From NCBI GenBank assembly GCA_964429265.1, contig CAYSBK010000106.1, positions 1 to 8,216 on the forward strand: a stretch of 8,216 nt of DNA, given 5' to 3'. Source of the stretch: CAYSBK01 sp964429265 (GTDB taxonomy: Bacteria; Planctomycetota; Phycisphaerae; Sedimentisphaerales; Anaerobacaceae). Numbering within the stretch: the first letter of the stretch is position 1; each line of letters starts with the position of its first letter. Made by a program: the position numbers and the translations under genes. Of this stretch, positions 1-5,773 are shown in pieces. The notes under the pieces are model-generated. The model was given only the letters and a program-made list of their open reading frames with translations, was not told the origin of the DNA and did not search any database.

Positions 1-1
1 G

Positions 2-91
2 GCGATAGAGGCACGGGGGGATTTCGATCAAATGCGCAGGTGGTTTTCGGCGGGCCGGGGGTTGCAAGTTTTTGGATCGGCGGTATTTTAG
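2..91 (+). CDS. Probable 3' end of an upstream gene (partial)
   Basis: The frame starting at base 2 is open from the window edge to a TAG at 89-91 and gives a 29-residue tail with a protein-like, amphipathic composition (EARGDFDQMRRWFSAGR in the middle). The stop lies 13 bases before the thioesterase start, so the two genes would be closely spaced. The acidic-then-basic helix resembles the C-terminal helix of several enzymes, prephenate dehydrogenases among them, but this stretch is too short to name. A competing frame starting at base 1 is open to a TGA at 106-108 that would overlap the next start codon as ATGA. Its translation is glycine-rich and less protein-like, so I prefer frame 2. Confidence 0.4.
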   Translation, partial: AIEARGDFDQMRRWFSAGRGLQVFGSAVF

Positions 92-104
92 GCGGTGATG
101 CAAG

Positions 105-521
105 ATGAGTGTTCGTAAGCGAGCCACTATTCGCAGTCACGCGATCACGATTGTCCCGCGGTATGCCGAGACCGACCAGGCGGGTGTGGTTCACCACAGC
201 GTTTACCCGGTGTGGTTCGAGATGGGCAGGACGGAGCTGCTTCGTGCGAACGGGCTGGCGTACAAGGAGCTTGAGAAGGCGGGAGTGTTCTTCGTGGTCG
301 TGGAGTTGCACATACGTTATCGGCGGCCGGCGAGATACGACGAGCAACTGCGCCTTGAGACCCGGTGTTCGCAGGTAACCGCCAGCAAGGTGGAGCACGT
401 TTACACGCTGAGCCGAGCCGACGACGGCCAGGTGTTGGCGGAGGGTTCGAGCGTTCTGGCGTGCGTGGATGGTCAGGGGCGGATACGGCGGATGCCGGAA
501 TTTATGTACGGCGATGTTTGA
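105..521 (+). CDS. Acyl-CoA thioesterase, YbgC/4HBT hotdog family
   Basis: This is a 138-residue single-domain hotdog-fold thioesterase, close to the family's usual 130-140 residues. Such enzymes hydrolyse acyl-CoA thioesters in the cytoplasm; the substrate here cannot be read from sequence. The diagnostic block is at residues 19-47: RYAETDQAGVVHHSVY, then WFE and R-T-E-L-L-R. Asp24 matches the catalytic aspartate of YbgC and Pseudomonas 4-hydroxybenzoyl-CoA thioesterase. The later strand with RRPARYDEQL (73-82) also fits the family. An in-frame TGA at 96-98 makes the ATG at 105 the first possible start; no strong Shine-Dalgarno precedes it. Unlike classical ybgC, it does not sit beside tol-pal genes: a 155-base gap with a promoter candidate separates it from purF, so a purine role is not implied. 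Confidence 0.88.
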   Translation: MSVRKRATIRSHAITIVPRYAETDQAGVVHHSVYPVWFEMGRTELLRANGLAYKELEKAGVFFVVVELHIRYRRPARYDEQLRLETRCSQVTASKVEHVYTLSRADDGQVLAEGSSVLACVDGQGRIRRMPEFMYGDV

Positions 522-531
522 GGGGCATTGT

Positions 532-560
532 TTGACTTGGGGTGGCGGGTAGGCTAAACT
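532..560 (+). promoter_or_regulatory. Candidate sigma-70-type promoter for purF
   Basis: TTGACT at 532-537 (5 of 6 matches to TTGACA) is followed after exactly 17 bases by TAAACT at 555-560 (4 of 6 matches to TATAAT). It lies just downstream of the thioesterase stop codon, and transcription would start near 567, giving a leader of about 110 bases before purF. Spacing and hexamers are seen directly; that the organism's main sigma factor uses them is inferred. Confidence 0.55.
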
Positions 561-572
561 GGCCCGTAGCAG

Positions 573-605
573 AAGCCGGTCGCGGTGCCGCCGGGGCTTG
601 TTTTG
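573..605 (+). promoter_or_regulatory. Possible hairpin plus T-rich run in the purF leader (attenuator-like)
   Basis: AAGCC at 573-577 can pair with GGCTT at 595-599, with two further G-C pairs inside after a small bulge, and the stem is followed directly by GTTTTG at 600-605. A GC-rich stem followed by a short T run between promoter and coding region is the layout of an intrinsic terminator or attenuator. The stem is short and the T run is interrupted and brief, so this is weak. It is not a recognisable purine riboswitch. Confidence 0.22.
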
Positions 606-676
606 CGTTGGAAGCGTTTGGTCGAGGCTGTGAAGTGGGTGGCGGCGGCGCGGTACGGCTGAGATAACGGCCGGGT

Positions 677-2116
677 ATGGGTTGTCAGAAGAAGGAAAGT
701 TGTGGGCTTTTTGGTATCTTCGGAGACGAGGATGCCGTGGTGAAGACCTTTTATGGTCTGCACAGCCTTCAGCACCGTGGGCAGGAGTCGGCCGGTATTG
801 CCTCCAGCGATGGAGAAGTGATCAAGTGCCATCGTGGTATGGGCACGGTCGGCAGGGTCTTTCGCAGCGGGTCGGGGCTGCTTGAGAAGCTGGCGAATCC
901 GATAGCGATCGGGCACGTGCGGTATTCGACGGCCGGTTCGAGCAACCCGATCAACAGCCAGCCGCTGCTGAGCGAGTACTCTCGGGGACAGGTGGCGGTG
1001 GCGCACAACGGGAATCTCATCAATGCCGGGCTGTTGCGTGACGAATACGAGGCGTACGGCAGTATTTTCAAGTCGACCAGCGACACCGAGATAATCACCC
1101 ACCTGCTGGCAAAGCCGACGCACGCCAGCAAGCCGGACACGCTGGCCCACGTATTGAATCATCTGCAGGGGGCGTACTGCCTGCTTTTCCTGTTTGCCGA
1201 CTGCATCGAGGCTGCGCGTGACCCATACGGTATTCGTCCCCTGTGCATCGGGCAAACGGAGGGTGGCGCGTACGTGGTGGCCAGCGAAAGCTGTGCGCTG
1301 GATGCGGTGGATGCGGCGTTTTTGCGTGAGGTGGAGCCGGGCGAAATAGTGAAACTCGACAGGAACGGGTTGTCGAGCAGGTTCTTCGTCAAGCCGGGGT
1401 CGGTAAGGCCTGCTCACTGCATTTTCGAGCACATATATTTTGCGAAGCAGAACTCGCATATCTTCGGGGAAAACGTTCACGAGTTCCGCAAGAAGCTTGG
1501 GCGGCGCCTTGCCCAGGAGCACCCTGCGGATGCAGACGCGGTGATACCGGTGCCGGACTCCGGTACGTCGGCGGCGATCGGCTATGCCGAACAAAGCGGC
1601 ATTGCTTTTGATATGGGGCTGGTGCGAAGCCATTACATCGGCAGGACGTTCATTTCTCCGCAGCAGAAGAGGCGGGAGCTGGAGGTGAAGCTGAAGCTGT
1701 CGGTCGTGCGGCAGGCGGTCGGCGGCAAGCGCATCGTGGTGGTGGATGATTCTATCGTCCGCGGCACGACGACGCGCGGCAAGATTATGACGCTGCGGAA
1801 GGCCGGGGCAAAGGAAATCCATATGCGGGTAAGCTGTCCGCCGATAAGGTATCCGTGCTTCTACGGGGTGGATTTCCCCACGCGGGAGGAGCTGCTGGCA
1901 AACAATCGAGACCTGGAACAGATAAGAGAGTTTCTGGGCGTTGACAGTATCGGGTATCTGTCGCTGGAGGGATTGCTGGGCTGCGCGGCCCGGCCGGCGG
2001 ACCACTATTGCACGGCCTGCTGGAGCGGGGTGTATCCGATACCGGTCGACGTGGCGCTGAACAAGTTCATGATGGAGCGCTACCAACTGTATATGTTCGA
2101 CCAGAGCGACTGGTGA
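677..2116 (+). CDS. purF: Amidophosphoribosyltransferase (glutamine PRPP amidotransferase)
   Basis: PurF catalyses the committed step of de novo purine synthesis, making 5-phosphoribosylamine from PRPP and glutamine in the cytoplasm. The 479-residue length is normal. The N-terminal class II (Ntn) glutaminase domain has the nucleophile at Cys9 in SCGLFGI, with HVRYST at 80-85, HNGN at 110-113 and SDTE at 135-138. The C-terminal phosphoribosyltransferase domain has the PRPP loop VVVDDSIVRGTTT at 354-366. Residues 1-8 would be a propeptide removed to free Cys9, as in Bacillus subtilis PurF. Cys248, Cys394, Cys445 and Cys448 (CIFEHIYF, YPCFYG, YCTACW) match the four [4Fe-4S] ligands of the B. subtilis type. 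An in-frame TAA at 665-667 makes ATG 677 the only plausible start. purM follows 28 bases after the stop, suggesting cotranscription. Confidence 0.98.
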   Translation: MGCQKKESCGLFGIFGDEDAVVKTFYGLHSLQHRGQESAGIASSDGEVIKCHRGMGTVGRVFRSGSGLLEKLANPIAIGHVRYSTAGSSNPINSQPLLSEYSRGQVAVAHNGNLINAGLLRDEYEAYGSIFKSTSDTEIITHLLAKPTHASKPDTLAHVLNHLQGAYCLLFLFADCIEAARDPYGIRPLCIGQTEGGAYVVASESCALDAVDAAFLREVEPGEIVKLDRNGLSSRFFVKPGSVRPAHCIFEHIYFAKQNSHIFGENVHEFRKKLGRRLAQEHPADADAVIPVPDSGTSAAIGYAEQSGIAFDMGLVRSHYIGRTFISPQQKRRELEVKLKLSVVRQAVGGKRIVVVDDSIVRGTTTRGKIMTLRKAGAKEIHMRVSCPPIRYPCFYGVDFPTREELLANNRDLEQIREFLGVDSIGYLSLEGLLGCAARPADHYCTACWSGVYPIPVDVALNKFMMERYQLYMFDQSDW

Positions 2117-2144
2117 TTGCAATGCTTGCACCGGCGGGGTCCCA

Positions 2145-3215
2145 ATGACCGAACACGTCAGCTACGAACAGTCAGGCGTGAGCATCAGTGCCGGGGAAGA
2201 GGCCGCGCGTCGGATCTACTCGGCGATGGCGGGGACTTTCGGGCCCCGGGTGATAGAATCGCCTAACGGTTTTGCGGGAATGTTCCGGCTGGACTACGAC
2301 GAGCGGCTGTTCAAGAAGAATTACAGGAATCCGGTGCTGGTGGCGTGCACGGACGGCGTGGGCAGCAAGGTTCAGTTGGCGGGCCGGGCCGGCAGGTTTG
2401 ATACGGTGGGTATCGACCTGGTGGCGATGTGCGTGAACGATATGCTGGTTTACGGCGCCGAGCCGTTGTTCTTTCTGGATTATCTTGCCGTTCACAAGGT
2501 GGACCCTGCGGTTGTGGCCGAGACGGTAGAAGGTGTTGCGGCCGGCTGCAGGCAGGCCAATTGTGCACTTATCTCAGGTGAAACGGCGGAAATGCCGGAC
2601 ACTTACGCACGGGGCGATTTCGACATGGCGGGTTTCGCCGTTGGCGTGGTGGAAAGAAGAAAGTTAATCACCGGAAAAAACGTCAGGGCCGGGGACGTGG
2701 TGCTTGGGCTGGGATCGAGCGGCCTGCACAGCAACGGTTACACGCTGGTTCGCAACATTTGCTTCAAGAAGCACAAGTTCAGGATGACCGACAGGCTGGC
2801 GGAACTGGACGGTGCGATGCTGGGAGACGTGCTGCTGGAGCCGACGCGGATTTATGTTCGGTCGGTGATCAGGCTGCTTTCGCAGTACAAGGTGAAAAAG
2901 GTGGTGCACGCGATGGCGCACATAACGGGCGGGGGGCTGGTGGGGAATATTCCGCGTGTGCTGGGGGGACATTTCGACGCGGTGATCAGAAAGTCGAGCT
3001 GGCCGGTGCACAAGGTGTTCGAGTTTATCAGGCAGGCCGGTCCCGTGGAGGAAGCCGAGATGTTCCGCGTATTCAATATGGGTATCGGGTTTGTGCTGAT
3101 AGTGGCGGAGGATTTCGCGGATTCCATCGCGAAGAAACTCGCCAGATACGGCGAAAACGTCTATAAAATTGGCAGAATTTGCACCGGGACGGGAAAAGTG
3201 GTGCTGCGGGATTGA
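2145..3215 (+). CDS. purM: Phosphoribosylformylglycinamidine cyclo-ligase (AIR synthetase)
   Basis: PurM performs the fifth purine step, the ATP-dependent ring closure of FGAM to aminoimidazole ribonucleotide. The 356 residues match the usual length of about 345-355. Family blocks occur in order: SYEQSGVSISAGE near the N-terminus, CTDGVGSK (68-75), NDMLVYGAEPLFFLDY (98-113), SGETAEMP (144-151), GLHSNGYTLVR (193-203), LEPTRIYV (231-238), HITGGGL (259-265) and MGIGF (312-316). The commoner GGETAEMPG block is SGETAEMPD here, a mild variation. There is no strong Shine-Dalgarno; a GGGG run sits just before the ATG. It is spaced closely between purF and the membrane-protein gene, so the three are probably transcribed together. 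Other purine genes are not in the window. Confidence 0.98.
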   Translation: MTEHVSYEQSGVSISAGEEAARRIYSAMAGTFGPRVIESPNGFAGMFRLDYDERLFKKNYRNPVLVACTDGVGSKVQLAGRAGRFDTVGIDLVAMCVNDMLVYGAEPLFFLDYLAVHKVDPAVVAETVEGVAAGCRQANCALISGETAEMPDTYARGDFDMAGFAVGVVERRKLITGKNVRAGDVVLGLGSSGLHSNGYTLVRNICFKKHKFRMTDRLAELDGAMLGDVLLEPTRIYVRSVIRLLSQYKVKKVVHAMAHITGGGLVGNIPRVLGGHFDAVIRKSSWPVHKVFEFIRQAGPVEEAEMFRVFNMGIGFVLIVAEDFADSIAKKLARYGENVYKIGRICTGTGKVVLRD

Positions 3216-3227
3216 GCGAGCCGCCTT

Positions 3228-4241
3228 ATGAAGAACCGGCTGCTGAGTTTACTTGTCGTAGCCGCTGCGTATGCCGGTTTCGCCTTTTATCTTTACAGGC
3301 CTTACCTCAAGGGCGGACCGGCCGTTTACCTGCACGCGGCGAACTCGGTTGCGGCGGCGGTGGGGTGCTTTCTCGTGGGGAGGCGCTGGATAGGCGGGTT
3401 GTGCGAATCGCTGTTTGCCGGTGCGTTGTACGGTTTCGGGCCTTTCGTGCTTTCGTTGGCGCAGTATCATCCGGCCGCAGGTTCACTGGCTGCTGCGGTG
3501 GCGTGGTGTTTTCTGCCGGCGGCGCTGGTCAGGCCGGCGGGCAAATGGCGGCTGGTCGCGCCGGCCCTGGCGGCGTTGCCGTTTCTGGTGATAATCGTGT
3601 TCTTCCAGCTTTGCAGCCACGGGCGGCTGTTTGCCGTGCCCGCGCAGGCACGGCTGCAGCTCGGGCACCTTGTGGGGCTGGCTGCGCCGCTGGTAGCGGT
3701 CAAGCGGAACCTGATTGGCACGGGGCTGTACCACGTGCCGCTGGCGCCTCTTTTGATTGGTGTGGGTATCCTGGCCAGGGCGAAGCGCTTCGGGGTGATC
3801 ATAATCTTTGTTGTCGGTGTGGCACTTGCCTGTGCGGGGCCTGTGCTGGAAGTCAGCAGCCTGATGTGGCTGGCGGTGCCGGCGCTGTGCTGTTCGATCC
3901 TGGCGGGGGCGGGTTTGCAGGCGCTTGTGTCATCGGGGCCTGCAGACCGTGGATGGGTCCTTGCGGCCGCGGGCGTAATGGCGGCGCTGGCGGTGGCGAT
4001 GCTTGTGCTTGCGGGAAAGTACTTCCAGGTGTTTGCCGGGCTGGCGGCCGGGTATGCGAGGCTTTTTATGCAGGCCGGCTATATGTACATAACGGCGGTG
4101 GTGGCTCTACTGATACTTTTTTTTCTGTCACGGGCGAAGTTGCGGCTTGGGTGGTTGCGGCGGGCGGTTCTGTGTGTGGCGATAGCAGTGGACCTGCAGC
4201 GTGGGGCGGTTTTCGTGGTGGATTACTTTTTTCAAGGCTGA
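3228..4241 (+). CDS. Polytopic inner-membrane protein of unknown function
   Basis: I do not recognise this 337-residue protein with confidence. It is almost wholly hydrophobic, with about nine to eleven likely membrane segments, for example near residues 4-23, 61-79, 84-101, 108-128, 169-184, 187-203, 210-230, 242-262 and 285-301. Short basic or polar loops lie between them (GRRW 51-54, RPAGKWR 102-108, RAKRFG 184-189, SRAKLRLGWLRR 301-312). The region LMWLAVPALCCSILAGAGL (212-230) loosely recalls late segments of YfhO-like or GT-C glycosyltransferase membrane proteins, but no catalytic motif is visible, so this is only a hint. The ATG follows the purM stop by 12 bases without a strong ribosome binding site, suggesting translation coupled to purM. 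It ends in VDYFFQG, and no terminator is evident after it. Confidence 0.8.
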   Translation: MKNRLLSLLVVAAAYAGFAFYLYRPYLKGGPAVYLHAANSVAAAVGCFLVGRRWIGGLCESLFAGALYGFGPFVLSLAQYHPAAGSLAAAVAWCFLPAALVRPAGKWRLVAPALAALPFLVIIVFFQLCSHGRLFAVPAQARLQLGHLVGLAAPLVAVKRNLIGTGLYHVPLAPLLIGVGILARAKRFGVIIIFVVGVALACAGPVLEVSSLMWLAVPALCCSILAGAGLQALVSSGPADRGWVLAAAGVMAALAVAMLVLAGKYFQVFAGLAAGYARLFMQAGYMYITAVVALLILFFLSRAKLRLGWLRRAVLCVAIAVDLQRGAVFVVDYFFQG

Positions 4242-4439
4242 GACCTGCATCGCGGTGGTGCCAAGCCGGTGCCGATAATATCCCTCATAAACCCCCTTAA
4301 ATCCCGAACAAATGCGGCGAGGGAGCGTATTTAACGCGTTGTGTCGTCTGCGCGGCGTTTCGTTACGGGCTAATGCGTTCCGCGGCCTGGGCGGGATGTC
4401 GGCAGGGCTGCGGGGGTCATTTTTTGGTGGAGTTGTAAG
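4242..4439. other. Intergenic region, 198 bases, no gene seen
   Basis: No convincing coding sequence, tRNA or intrinsic terminator was found. It contains a GATAAT hexamer at 4274-4279 resembling a -10 box but without a fitting -35, an AT-richer patch around 4280-4335, and a T run at 4420-4425 with no adequate stem before it. The promoter of the following gene probably lies here, but I cannot place it. Confidence 0.5.
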
Positions 4440-4820
4440 ATGGCAGAAGCCAGCTTGAAGACCAGTAACCACACTGCCAAGCCGGTCGGCGCAACCCGTG
4501 GCGCGCTGCCGGAGTTTGCCTACGAAAACGGCTACGTTTTCCGCGGTACGGACCTGGGCGGCCATGGTGTGAAACTTGAGCTTGTGCACCGCGACCAGGA
4601 AGGGGGGGCGATCATACTGCCGCCGGCCAAAGCGGCCGAGTGCGCCAACTGGCTGCTGCAAACCATCGGACAACCAACACCCAGCCTGCCGGACGAGCTG
4701 CCTGTGATCCTGGAGCGGATTATCAAGCAAAAGGAGCTTCGGCGGGGCCTGAAGCGCGGCGAGAAAAAGAAGCTTGAGGATGCCCTGAAAGTCCTTCAGA
4801 GCGCCAAGCGCAGGAATTGA
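4440..4820 (+). CDS. Hypothetical protein with basic helical C-terminus
   Basis: This is a 126-residue soluble protein that I do not recognise. The start is well supported by GGAG at 4429-4432, seven bases before the ATG. Residues 1-25 look disordered. Residues 26-62 (FAYENGYVFRGTDLGGHGVKL onward, ending IILPPAK) look like a small beta-strand domain. Residues 62-78 look like a helix with Cys68 and Trp71. From about residue 88 to the end a charged helix is very rich in Lys and Arg (RIIKQKELRRGLKRGEKKK at 93-111, then KLEDALKVLQSAKRRN). This tail could bind nucleic acid, ribosomes or acidic lipid, but that is inference from charge alone. There is no signal peptide or membrane segment. The gene stands apart, with gaps of 198 bases before it and 146 after it. 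Confidence 0.75.
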   Translation: MAEASLKTSNHTAKPVGATRGALPEFAYENGYVFRGTDLGGHGVKLELVHRDQEGGAIILPPAKAAECANWLLQTIGQPTPSLPDELPVILERIIKQKELRRGLKRGEKKKLEDALKVLQSAKRRN

Positions 4821-4875
4821 CACAGCGGCTGCAAAACCTCCCTTTGAAGTCTTTCAACCACCTTGCGCATTGTCG

Positions 4876-4881
4876 TACAAT
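4876..4881 (+). promoter_or_regulatory. Possible -10 box for the thiamine-binding-like gene
   Basis: TACAAT (5 of 6 matches to TATAAT) lies 85 bases before the start codon at 4967. The best -35 partner at 17 bases, TTCAAC at 4853-4858, matches only 3 of 6 positions, so the assignment is tentative. The perfect TTGACA at 4817-4822 is too far upstream to pair with it. Confidence 0.3.
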
Positions 4882-4907
4882 CGGGCTGCTGCAGGATTGA
4901 AGAAAAG

Positions 4908-4948
4908 GCCGGGCCCGGCGGAAAACGGCTGCAGGTCGGGTGCCGGCC
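4908..4948 (+). promoter_or_regulatory. Two GC-rich hairpins in the leader before the ribosome binding site
   Basis: A 12-base perfect palindrome, GCCGGGCCCGGC, lies at 4908-4919. A second stem pairs 4934-4939 with 4943-4948 (six pairs including one G-U) around a three-base loop and ends five bases before the Shine-Dalgarno. The octamer GCTGCAGG also occurs twice, at 4888-4895 and 4928-4935. The structures could influence translation of the next gene. The conserved TPP riboswitch elements (CUGAGA and the ACC...GAACCUGAU region) are not present. GC-rich sequence makes such stems common, so function is uncertain. Confidence 0.3.
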
Positions 4949-4966
4949 GAGAAGGGAGGTAACGAT

Positions 4967-5269
4967 ATGGTTGCGGATTTCTCTATTATGCCGGTAGGGG
5001 CCGGTGAAAGCCTCAGCGGTGACGTCGCGGAGGCGGTGCGGCTCGTAACCGAAAGCGGGCTGCCGTACAGGGTTGGGCCGATGTCCACAAGCGTCGAAGG
5101 TCCCTGGGATGAGGTGATGGCACTTATCAAAAGATGCCGGGACAGGATGCTGGAACGGCACAACCGGGTGTACCTCACGATCAGAATCGACGACCGTAAA
5201 GGTGCGACCGGCAGACTCGCGGCAAAGGTCGAGGCCGTCGAACAGAAGCTCGGTAAGACGCCGGCGTAG
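4967..5269 (+). CDS. MTH1187/YkoF-type thiamine-binding-like protein
   Basis: This is a 100-residue ferredoxin-like protein of the MTH1187/YqgV family (formerly DUF77), whose relatives, such as YkoF, bind thiamine or related pyrimidines and often form tetramers. The family pattern is clear: MVADFSIMPVGAGESLSGDVA (1-21), ESGLPYRVGPMSTSVEGPW (29-47) and RVYLTIRIDDRKG (67-79), followed by a helix with KVEAVEQKLG (87-96). I chose the ATG at 4967 over a GTG at 4940 because GGGAGGT at 4954-4960 is a strong Shine-Dalgarno six bases before it, and the family begins at this Met. No thiamine synthesis or transport gene is in the window, so the ligand is inferred from family only. The stop is 20 bases from the convergent gene's stop. 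Confidence 0.88.
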   Translation: MVADFSIMPVGAGESLSGDVAEAVRLVTESGLPYRVGPMSTSVEGPWDEVMALIKRCRDRMLERHNRVYLTIRIDDRKGATGRLAAKVEAVEQKLGKTPA

Positions 5270-5289
5270 TTCTTTGGTGCAGCGGCGGC

Positions 5290-5574
5290 CTATGAAAAGG
5301 TTTCGCGTTCGACGCGGCCGAGGTAGAACCGGCCGTCGTTCTGCATAAAGGTGATTATCGCGTCGAATTGCTGCTCTACGAAGCGGGTCTCATTGGACAC
5401 TATCGCCACGCCCAGAACGGCCACCGTCTTGCTGTCCTGGCGGTCAATTTCGGCCGCGGAGATGTTGAACCTGCTTTTGAGTCGGCCCAGCAGGCTCTTG
5501 ATTATGCTTCGCTTGGCCTTGAGCGAGTCAATGCCGTGCAGGTGCAATTGTGCCTTCAGTAATCCGACAATCAT
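5290..5574 (-). CDS. DUF503 (YlxP-like) small conserved protein
   Basis: This is a 94-residue protein of the DUF503 family, whose founding member YlxP lies between infB and rbfA in Bacillus. Its exact biochemical role is unsettled, though context in other genomes suggests a link to translation or ribosome maturation. Recognisable features are the start MIVGLLKAQLHLHG, then SLKAKRSIIKSLLGRLKSRFN (17-37), AEIDRQD (41-47), VAVLGVAIVSNE (51-62) and a closing helix ending ITFMQND (74-80). The open frame extends 58 codons further upstream, but that part is unlike the family. I place the start at the complement of 5572-5574, where GAAGG lies eight bases before it. It is not beside infB or rbfA here, and it appears to have its own promoter at 5624-5652. 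Confidence 0.88.
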   Translation of the reverse strand: MIVGLLKAQLHLHGIDSLKAKRSIIKSLLGRLKSRFNISAAEIDRQDSKTVAVLGVAIVSNETRFVEQQFDAIITFMQNDGRFYLGRVERETFS

Positions 5575-5623
5575 AGGCGGTGCCTTCACCGGGTTCGGCT
5601 GCTCGTGCGACAATCCTGTGACG

Positions 5624-5652
5624 ATTGTATCACCGATGCTGCGGTGGGGCAA
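5624..5652 (-). promoter_or_regulatory. Candidate sigma-70-type promoter for the DUF503 gene
   Basis: On the minus strand, TTGCCC (complement of 5647-5652, 4 of 6 matches) is followed after exactly 17 bases by TACAAT (complement of 5624-5629, 5 of 6 matches). Transcription would start near 5617, giving a leader of about 43 bases. The rest of the 199-base gap between this gene and the lipoprotein (5575-5773) shows no other gene and no clear terminator. Confidence 0.5.
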
Positions 5653-5773
5653 TGGACGACGGCAAATCGCCAACGACCGGAAGGTGCATTTCATAAACGG
5701 CCGGGTCGCGGTTTCCGGCGGCCGAGGCGGGGCTGCTGTGGCCTGCAAAAGAATCGGTCATCGGTGAGGGCGG

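Noticed and set aside
554..2131. 525-codon open frame on the minus strand opposite purF
   Set aside because: It lies antisense to an unambiguous purF, and its Arg/His/Pro/Gln-rich translation matches no recognisable family. Long antisense frames are common in GC-rich genes.
4245..4259. 15-base identity (CTGCATCGCGGTGGT) with 6665-6679 inside ribBA
   Set aside because: It is a single pair, one copy inside coding sequence, with no flanking similarity. A chance match is plausible in GC-rich DNA of this length.
3179..4300. 373-codon + strand frame overlapping the purM end and the membrane-protein gene
   Set aside because: Its translation is a Gly/Arg/Ala/Cys-rich low-complexity product with no ribosome binding site and it begins inside purM. 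The 3228-4241 frame gives clean membrane spans.
4817..4822. Perfect TTGACA -35 hexamer overlapping the stop of the 126-residue gene
   Set aside because: No acceptable -10 hexamer lies 15-19 bases downstream, so it is probably chance.
4821..4966. TPP riboswitch before the thiamine-binding-like gene
   Set aside because: The conserved TPP-riboswitch sequence elements are absent.
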